Shown here: positions 57,433 through 64,000 of the stretch, in pieces
How positions within the stretch are numbered: the stretch's first letter is position 1
Layout: every line of letters starts with the position of its first letter
Assembly (NCBI GenBank): GCA_013146195.2
Contig: CM028377.1
Span: 63,262,285 to 63,326,284 of the forward strand
Reading direction: 5' to 3'
DNA length: 64,000 nucleotides
DNA from: Codonopsis lanceolata
Taxonomy: Eukaryota > Streptophyta > Magnoliopsida > Asterales > Campanulaceae
The notes under the pieces: model-generated
Told to the model about the DNA's origin: nothing
Databases searched by the model: none
The model's input: the letters and a program-made list of their open reading frames with translations, nothing else
Translations under genes and position numbers: made by a program

Positions 57433-58253
57433 ATAGTTGTCAAAGGCGAAAGGTGAGAGGCAGGTGAGAGGCGGGCGAGAGGTCCATTTTTGAGGCGAGA
57501 GGCAAGGCGCTAAAAAGGCGCCCAAAAGGCACTCACGGAAACAATACTAAAGAAAAATATATAAAATATATATAACTTAACAATTCTCAGCAAAACATGT
57601 TATAAGTGAGTATAATACATGAAATTAAGTTCTAACACAATATCAAAAAAAATCCAAATAATATAATAAATAGTTAAGTAACCAAAGAAAATAAGGTTTA
57701 AAAAAACAAAGTAATTAGAAAAAATAAGAAAAGAAAACAGAATGAAAAAAAATCCCAAATTAAAAATATAATAAATAAAATGCCTAAAAATGAAAGGAAA
57801 AAAAACCCCAAGTAGAGATAAAGAAGAAGAAGCACAGTAGAAAAAAAAACCTAAGTAGGGGGAAAAAATAAAATAAACAAATAAAATTACAAAACTACGC
57901 TTAATCTCCCAAAACCAACAAACCAACCACGGGACCAAGTTTGTTGGAAGCCGGCGACCAAGACTGAGGAGCTCCGGCCAGAAAATTCTGGCACCGGCGC
58001 TAGCGCGTGAGGCTGATTCCGGCGACCTCCGACGATGGCAAAATGAATAATGAGTTTGGTAGGTTGCTACGAATCCATCTATGTTCTTATATTTAGTTAA
58101 TATTGAAGATTGAAGCCTAGATCTGGAATGGAAATTTTTAGATCTAAGCCGGAAGTTTTCGCCCGCCTCGCCCAGACCTCTTCGGGTGACAAACCCTCGC
58201 CTCGCGTCGCCTCTCGCCTCAGGCGCCAAAGGCAACCGCCTTTGACAACTATG
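57433..58253. mobile_element. MULE-like element (821 bp) in the organelle-like block, 9-bp TSD
   Basis: The left end ATAGTTGTCAAAGGCG and its inverse at the right (CCTTTGACAACTAT) carry GGCGAGAGGCGA-rich subterminal repeats. A perfect 9-bp TSD, TTGGAATAT, flanks it (57424-57432, 58254-58262). The interior is AT-rich. The 211-codon minus ORF spanning it runs through low-complexity sequence and is not a recognised transposase. The flanking organelle-like sequence joins cleanly when the element is removed. Confidence 0.85.
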
Positions 58254-59930
58254 TTGGAATATTCAGATCGACTTTGAGCAAATAGATAGGCTTTCAAGAA
58301 AAGCATTTTATGACTCACTGAGCAAGCATGCCGAACATTCCCAAGTTTTTCAGTAGGTTCTTCCCTGGCTTTCTTCCTTATGGTCGTTCTCTATTCCTCT
58401 GTCTCTTTAGCTTTAGTCACTTCATATTTATTAGTAGAAAGAGTTGGCCGATGTGTAGTCTGGCAAGGATATAGAAAGTGTTAAGGGAAAGGAAGGCTCC
58501 ATCTCCAGTTGCATTTCCTGAACGGATTGGGCCGGGAGTCTTATTAACACAAGATCAACGTCGAGGGGTACGTTACTAACCGGAAAAATAGAAAGCTCGC
58601 CTCGCCAAAACTAAACTCTCGAGCCCATTACTTTCGAATGAACAAAAGGGGGATCTCAGTGCAAGTGCTGCCAAAGACTGGAAAGAGTCCCTATTCTTTT
58701 GAAGATCAAATGAGGCTTAAACGAATCCCTCTTCTTGAATGGAACTGATGATGGTGCAAATGACCGGTCGAAAGGACTAGTTTCAGTCGCACGTAGGGCT
58801 TTGCATAAGATCAAGAGGTCAGGAAGAAAGAATCTGTGATGCTAAACTAAAGCATACAATTGAATCCTCTGATCCTCAAAGTAGACAAAAGAGTCAATGG
58901 TAGTAGGTGGGCCGGGTTGAGAAAAGTCTTTTTCACTTCTATATCTGCTTAAGGCCTAATATATTGCCTGACTAATTCCCTATTTTAGTTAAGAGATTTT
59001 TCAATAGGTGATGCTGAAATCTATCGCACTTGACTTACAAGCCCAGCTGTAGGAAGGGGCCTCCAGGTTGGAGCCCACCAAGTCGTACATTCCATGCGGA
59101 GAACAAGCCCTGGTAAAAAAAGAAGGGGCCAGATCGGCCTCGCCGGCTAGTATGATGAATGTTGTGGTAGATTGGAAGCGGAAACAAGAATCGCTTTTCA
59201 GCCTTTTTACCCACTGATTCCCATCCTAGTTAACCGAGAATCCATTGAATTTGTTCTATTTTACCGCTTTACTTCTCTATTGCTGATGAAAAAGCTTCCA
59301 ATCCCGGCAAAGGCTTGACTACCTTTATTCAACATTTCTTCCAAGAAAGGGCAGAATATGCTCTTGTGGCAAGACGTGTTAAGGGGTTGGCAACATGAAA
59401 GAATTGCATTCACATTCCAGCAGTTTTCAATAATGCCTTTTCGGAAGACGTACCGAAAGCAGTCAGGTCAGAGTCAAAGACAAATAGCTTTAACGGGTAT
59501 GAAACAATGAGAAGCACGCCCCCTAGCACCTATCACTCTATTACCGGGGGATTCTTGACACACACCTGAGCACTCAAACTCTTTGGCAGACAAAAGTATA
59601 CCCTCCCAGTAAGAGAAATCGCCGCTAACAGACCTCTGTGATTAGACTTAATAGCCCACTTTCACTATTGAGATCACCGGGCCTAGGAATTCCATCAATA
59701 CTGAATAAGGAGCCAACTCCCCTCTTTCTTCTTCATCAAAACCTCGTCGTTGGTCCTTCTTTGCTGCTCGGACGATTGTGGCTGTCGGCTACTTCATTTC
59801 CGAATAGAATAGACCGCAATAGAGAGATCAAAGCAAGAAAGATATAGGAAGATAGAGACTACTTTTGGCTAACCACCCAGACGCCTAGAAATTAGGACAA
59901 ACTGTGGGTCGGTCCCTTTTTAAGACTTAG

Positions 59931-60388
59931 TGCTCGTTTGTTGCAGCTTATTTGGAGTGACTTTTGGCTTTTGGCTTTTGAAAAGTCATATTTAAAGTGT
60001 TTGCTTCAGCTTATAAGCCAAAAGCCAATAAGTAAGGTACAACACCCTTTATGCATTGAAAAGCCAAAAGCCAAAATTTTAAGCTTTTTTGGTTTTTTTT
60101 TAAACATGAAGACAACTATTCATTAATAAATATTTGATTGTCTTCATTTCATCCTTTTATGAAATATACATAAAAATATAAATACTAATTTTCAAGTTTT
60201 TTTTTAACAAATAATTATAACGACTCATAAGCAGCTTTTCAACAGCTGTAACAAACAGTCTATCATGCAATCAGCCAAAAGTCATTCAGCTACCAGCTTA
60301 AGCCATAAGCCATAAGCCATAAGCCATAAGCCATAAGCCATAAGCCATAAGCCATAAGCCATAAGCCATAAGCCACAACAAACGAGCA
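59931..60388. mobile_element. GCTCGTTTGTTG-type MITE, right copy with (ATAAGCC)n expansion
   Basis: It has the same ends and interior as 51406-51834. It carries an expanded run of the heptamer ATAAGCC, about eleven units, at roughly 60300-60375. Flanks GACTTAGT and ACTTATAA may be a degenerate 8-bp TSD. It marks the right edge of the organelle-like block. Confidence 0.78.
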
Positions 60389-60665
60389 CTTATAATCGTT
60401 ACAGTACTTCCTTTTTTTTTCAACCGCACAAGGTCTCTTCCGTTATCTTTTTCCTAAAATGTCCATCACCTACCTCTGTCCCTATCTAATCTTCCCCAAA
60501 ATTCCCATAGCAACAAGGATGGCACCTTTGCAAGCTATTCCAACGAAGGCTTTCCAAATATAGCCCCTCTGGTATTAATATAAGTTAATCATCAACCCAA
60601 TCCCAAATTAGTTCAGGTCAGTATTTATCTAAACAAAATAATGCCAATCTATATATAGATCTAAA

Positions 60666-60667
<2 letters not shown>

Positions 60668-60710
<43 letters not shown>
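60668..60710. repeat. (TA)n microsatellite
   Basis: About 43 bp of pure TA in otherwise mixed sequence. Confidence 0.95.
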
Positions 60711-60711
<1 letters not shown>

Positions 60712-60909
60712 TGTCGGTACACCCACTGTTGTACTTGATGTGATCAAAAGCCCAGGTCGACATATATTTCCTTCCGAACGGCACATCCACTAATCCACTG
60801 GCTTCCTCGTGGCTCACTCGTTGCTTCCTTGGAGCCCAGGTCTACTCCTCTACTTCAATCAGTCTCCCTCTCTTCTCCATCGCTCTAATTTCGAATTTCA
60901 ATCGTGCTG

Positions 60910-61077
60910 CATCAGAATTCTAAATCGATGCAAATGGGGGATTTCCAGATTTGGCTTTCCGGTTTGCTGCCTTGGAGGTTTTTGATGAAGAAGATATTGC
61001 TCGTGTCTAAAATTTTGAGGCTCTTGATGTTAATTCTTTGGTCCCAATCCCAGATAGTAAAACAAGATCTCAACGCA
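60910..61077 (+). pseudogene. Exon-like fragment with an in-frame stop, product unknown
   Basis: One plus-strand frame reads NGGFPDLAFRFAALEVFDEE then DIARV, a TAA stop, then NFEALDVNSLVPIPDSK before a possible splice donor (CGCAG|GTGACA) at about 61076. The composition and hydrophobic pattern look protein-like, and a C/T-rich leader precedes it. The overlapping ATG frame from 60904 (MLHQNSKSMQMGD...) seems less natural. No family was recognised; the stop suggests a decayed exon or an out-of-phase reading of a real one. Confidence 0.25.
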
Positions 61078-61139
61078 GGTGACATCTACTTCTTGCTCTG
61101 TTCCTTCTTATTTATAAGGATATGAAATTTATATTCTAG

Positions 61140-63020
61140 AATATGCGAGTGGGTAATGATTCCACGATATCAACTAATTATGTGTTCGTGATCAACTAAC
61201 TACGGCTCAACGACATCTATTTGGGCATTTTTTTAAATTAAAAATCAATTCAGAATTATTGAATTAAGTATAATGCATTTTTATTTGTTGTTAGACTTGT
61301 GATGTATTGTGCGATTTTTATTTTTTTTATAGGTAAATGTGACACTTTTTTTTTGGATAGGTAAATGTGATGTATTGTGCTATTGATTATTGTTGTGTTG
61401 CTTTGAACTTTAAAATGGTATTGGATCGTTGGTTGTACTTTAAAATTTCAACCAAGTAATGTGATCATTATTTTTAAATTATTTGGTGATATTTACTAGT
61501 AGGATATGTGAAGGTTTAATGCTTATTAATTAAGTTATTTAAAGGAAAAAAAACAAAAATCATGACAAGTATGCTTTAATTCTAAGCACCTTAGGCACTA
61601 GCCTAACAATAACACAGGATTTGTTTGTTTTGAACTCGCACCCAATAGTGTTGTTACCCTCTTCCTCGTAAAGTTAATTCTATTAATCCAGATTTTCTTT
61701 TTCGTTCGTCTCAAAAAAATGTCTTATTAATAAAATTTTCTATTTACGAAAATAATTTTACCATTTTACCCCTACATTTCTCCCTACATTAATTATGGGT
61801 CACATGTACATAAGTTTTAAAGAAAACCACACATTACACCAATATTAATAATCTAGCCAATTATATTTCCTTAATCCGTGTACCGAGTGAAATATGACAC
61901 TAATTTAGAGACAGTGGAAGTACATTTAACATGATGTTAACAAGACTGACGATTCTGATACTAAAACCTATAGCTCCTTGATCATCTGCATAAAGTATCA
62001 AGTAGAAGCCGAAACAAGTCCTACACTCCTACAAAGCTTGTTGGTCGAATTTATCCACCCTCATGAAAATATGTAATCCCTAGTCCATTTGTCCATGCAA
62101 ATTTATAATTCCTTGCACGGTAAGCTATTATAATTTATAGCCTCTTATTAATGTCACCGCCATTTTTCCTTCTCTTTGGGCACAGGACGGAACACTTCCA
62201 ATCTTCATTCTCTTTTGGACATAGGAATGCAGTACAATTCCTTAATTTTGTTAAACCTAGATTCAAGTATGCATAGAAATCCAGCGCAAATTTTGGGCTG
62301 AACCTCAAGACAGATCTAACACTTGAAAAAACCTGCCTCCTGCCTAAGACCATGGAGAGAGAAGGGGGGGAATTTCATCTGCTATATCATCATGATCATC
62401 ATAAAATTACAAAAGTCTGACTAGATGAAACATTTGATTATAATCTCTTGTTCCCAAATAAGATTTGGTTGTCAGAGACGATCAATTACCAGACTCGTAC
62501 CCTGTTTCTGTTTCATCGTTGCTCACTGGAGGATTTTTGTAAGTCCCCACAACTTGAATCCAAATATGAGGGAAACATTTATGCACATACTGATGCCATT
62601 ACTACTGTCTTCTGGCCTCCTCACAGGTACAGATGTCAGATGTTCAGCAGTCCCTCCCCATGGCTTACAACTCTGATATTTTGAAAATGGAAGAAAAGAA
62701 ATAAGCAGCTAGTTTGCTACAAGCCTACAATAAGCTAATAGAACATATAATTTTATGATTAATGAAAATCATCTGAAATCAATTCACTCCTAGTTGCACA
62801 ACCCACAGATCATCACCCAAAAACACGGATGTTATACGAGGCAAACAATTATTATCTTGACATAACGTTCCGTACATCCAAGAAACAGACGGAACATGAA
62901 CATGCTGGTTCAAATATCTTTTCCAGTTACAAAACCATATCAGTCTCTAACACGCTGAAGGGTCAACTAGCAAGAAGGGGATAGAGAATGAGATTACCAG
63001 CATGGATTTTCTGGACTTTT
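61140..63020. other. Low-copy-looking DNA, no gene recognised
   Basis: About 61700-61920 resembles a decayed Stowaway MITE. 62140-62700 and 62780-62960 are less AT-rich and could be transcribed (UTR or intron) sequence. A possible terminal exon after CACAG at about 62625 would read VQMSDVQQSLPMAYNSDILK and end TAA, but there is no supporting homology. Confidence 0.3.
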
Positions 63021-63024
63021 TTTG

Positions 63025-63130
63025 GTGACCCTAAGGGGTGAGCGAGATGACAAGGGCACTCAGGCAAAGTCCTTGAGGTCCTTGGTTCCAATCCCCATAC
63101 CAACAAGGGTTGACTCTCTTGGTGTTGCTT
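63025..63130 (+). mobile_element. tRNA-derived SINE fragment
   Basis: GTGAGCGAGATGACAAGGGC is followed about 45 bp later by GGTTCCAATCCCC, a good match to the RNA polymerase III B-box (GGTTCGAATCC), and the region starts CCTAAGGGGTGAGC. This layout is typical of the head of plant tRNA-derived SINEs. The tail and TSD were not identified. Confidence 0.55.
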
Positions 63131-64000
63131 AAATTCAAATTTCCTATCCTCAAGAGACAACCAGCCACAAATAGCATGTCCATAAAAAAGACCCATCATG
63201 TCCCAATGTTGCGAAAGTGAAAATTGGTTTCTCATGAACTTGCAATTGCAGCACAGGGAGTTGGTATGCATATCATGAACTTAAGTTGTAAGTTGCTTGA
63301 AAATATGTGAAAGCAACTATCTAATCTGACCCCACCATGTTCTCTTTATGCACAAAGCATCCCCCCTCCCTACCACCTCTCCCAAATTAGGGACGATAGT
63401 GAGTGCCTCTCAAACTGGTGACACGACGATGTGTGTGCTAGAAGTTACAGCAAGGTCTACAGGCCAAGATGGAAAGAAGCCGAAATCAACTTGGTCGACT
63501 CATAGATGATGAGAGAAAGGGCTGGTACCAGTTGTACTAATGTATGTAGAGGACTTGAAATCAAGAATTCTTAAAAGGCATTCTTAATGAGACAGGAGTG
63601 ATACCAAATTTTGAAAGGAATTTCCCCACCCAGGATTCTATTTCAAAGGAAACAAAAGTGGCAAACTTTCCCTTGGATAGCCATTGACAATTTGAGGAAA
63701 AAGAAATTACAATCTTAACTTCTGGCCACTGTTATGCTGAGAGATAAGCAAATTCTAGTTCGTCTACCTAATATGAATCCAATTAGTTGCACTTTCGCGT
63801 ACGAGCAGCCAACTTTTGCAATGGGCTCTTTGAGTAATAAACCTATTTCAAAATCAAGACATGACAATGTTTTTCCTTGATGCATCAGCCATTGAGAAAA
63901 AATATTGAAGACCAAGCTGGCTAATCTGGTATCAGTAATCACATAACGAATAATCTAAAAAATCTAAACCATTCATGAACACAATGCAGTGGCAGAAAGC
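63131..64000. other. Unrecognised sequence to the window edge
   Basis: There are no long credible frames and no repeats with definable ends. Moderate base composition leaves room for introns or UTR of a gene extending to the right. A minus frame at 63942-63715 (75 codons) is unrecognised. Confidence 0.3.

Larger units (their letters stand above)
51263..59930. other. Mitochondrial-like DNA block (putative NUMT)
   Basis: From about 51263 the sequence changes from AT-rich nuclear intergenic style to G+C-richer, purine-rich, microsatellite-free sequence with many GAAAG/AAGAA phrases, as in plant mitochondrial intergenic DNA. No mitochondrial gene, tRNA or rRNA was recognised, so the assignment rests on style. 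Interruptions are of nuclear type: a MITE (51406-51834), a solo LTR (53101-53419), an AT-rich stretch at about 53460-53620 and a MULE (57433-58253). ORFs inside (for example 54063-54311 plus) are short and unrecognised. Identity and exact edges need comparison with a mitochondrial genome. Confidence 0.6.

Noticed and set aside
57600..58235. 211-codon minus-strand ORF inside the MULE-like element
   Set aside because: Most of it is Phe/Tyr/Ile-rich translation of low-complexity AT-rich DNA, with no conserved transposase or host-protein motif.
51263..59930. Mitochondrial genes, tRNAs or rRNAs in the organelle-like block
   Set aside because: I looked for conserved tRNA starts and B-boxes and for typical mitochondrial protein motifs and saw none.

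Overview
The window is plant nuclear DNA, probably from a eudicot. It has an AT-rich intergenic background, GA/CT/TA microsatellites, a plant WRKY transcription-factor gene with canonical GT-AG introns, and many plant transposon families. Very little is host coding sequence. The one clear host gene is a WRKY12 orthologue at the left edge (298-1685, minus strand), cut by the window before its zinc-finger exon. A 114-codon acidic-tailed ORF (13446-13790, minus) is a possible second gene. Two exon-like stretches near 22.3 kb and 60.9 kb are doubtful.

Left part (about 2-29 kb): intergenic DNA with single and nested transposons, several defined to the base by target-site duplications (TSDs). These are a solo LTR (5363-5695, TSD GTTAA) next to a 425-bp tandem duplication; a Mutator-like element, MULE-1 (9613-11199, 9-bp TSD); a 785-bp solo LTR (14080-14864); a 5.6-kb PIF/Harbinger element (15983-21543) carrying decayed Myb-like and DDE-transposase genes, with MULE-2 of the same terminal family as MULE-1 inserted in it (19813-21059, 9-bp TSD); an intact Stowaway MITE (24255-24512); and a Pack-MULE (24863-26188, 10-bp TSD) holding fragments of two host genes, a sphingolipid delta-8 desaturase and, in the opposite orientation, an aldo-keto reductase.

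Middle (29681-42016): a nested retrotransposon stack. An old Reina-like chromovirus (Ty3/Gypsy, TSD ACTTT) contains two unrelated 1.2-kb solo LTRs (TSDs ACTTC and GCGAC). Its right LTR is split by a full-length Ty1/Copia element (36749-41956, minus strand, TSD AGTTA) whose two 428-bp LTRs differ at only four positions. All gag-pol frames in the stack are broken.

Right part: about 7 kb of AT-rich intergenic DNA with no recognised gene is followed by a 1.9-kb foldback element (49309-51177) whose two arms are inverted copies of each other. Next is an approximately 8.7-kb block (51263-59930) that looks like transferred mitochondrial DNA (a NUMT) by its composition and style. This block has itself been invaded by a solo LTR, a MULE-like element with a 9-bp TSD and a MITE, and a second copy of that MITE lies at its right edge. 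The last 3.6 kb holds a possible broken exon, a tRNA-derived SINE and otherwise unrecognised low-copy-looking DNA.

No tRNA or rRNA gene, CRISPR array or intact transposase was found. The genes do not form a pathway. The window mainly records layered transposon insertion, gene-fragment capture and organelle-DNA transfer beside a conserved developmental regulator.
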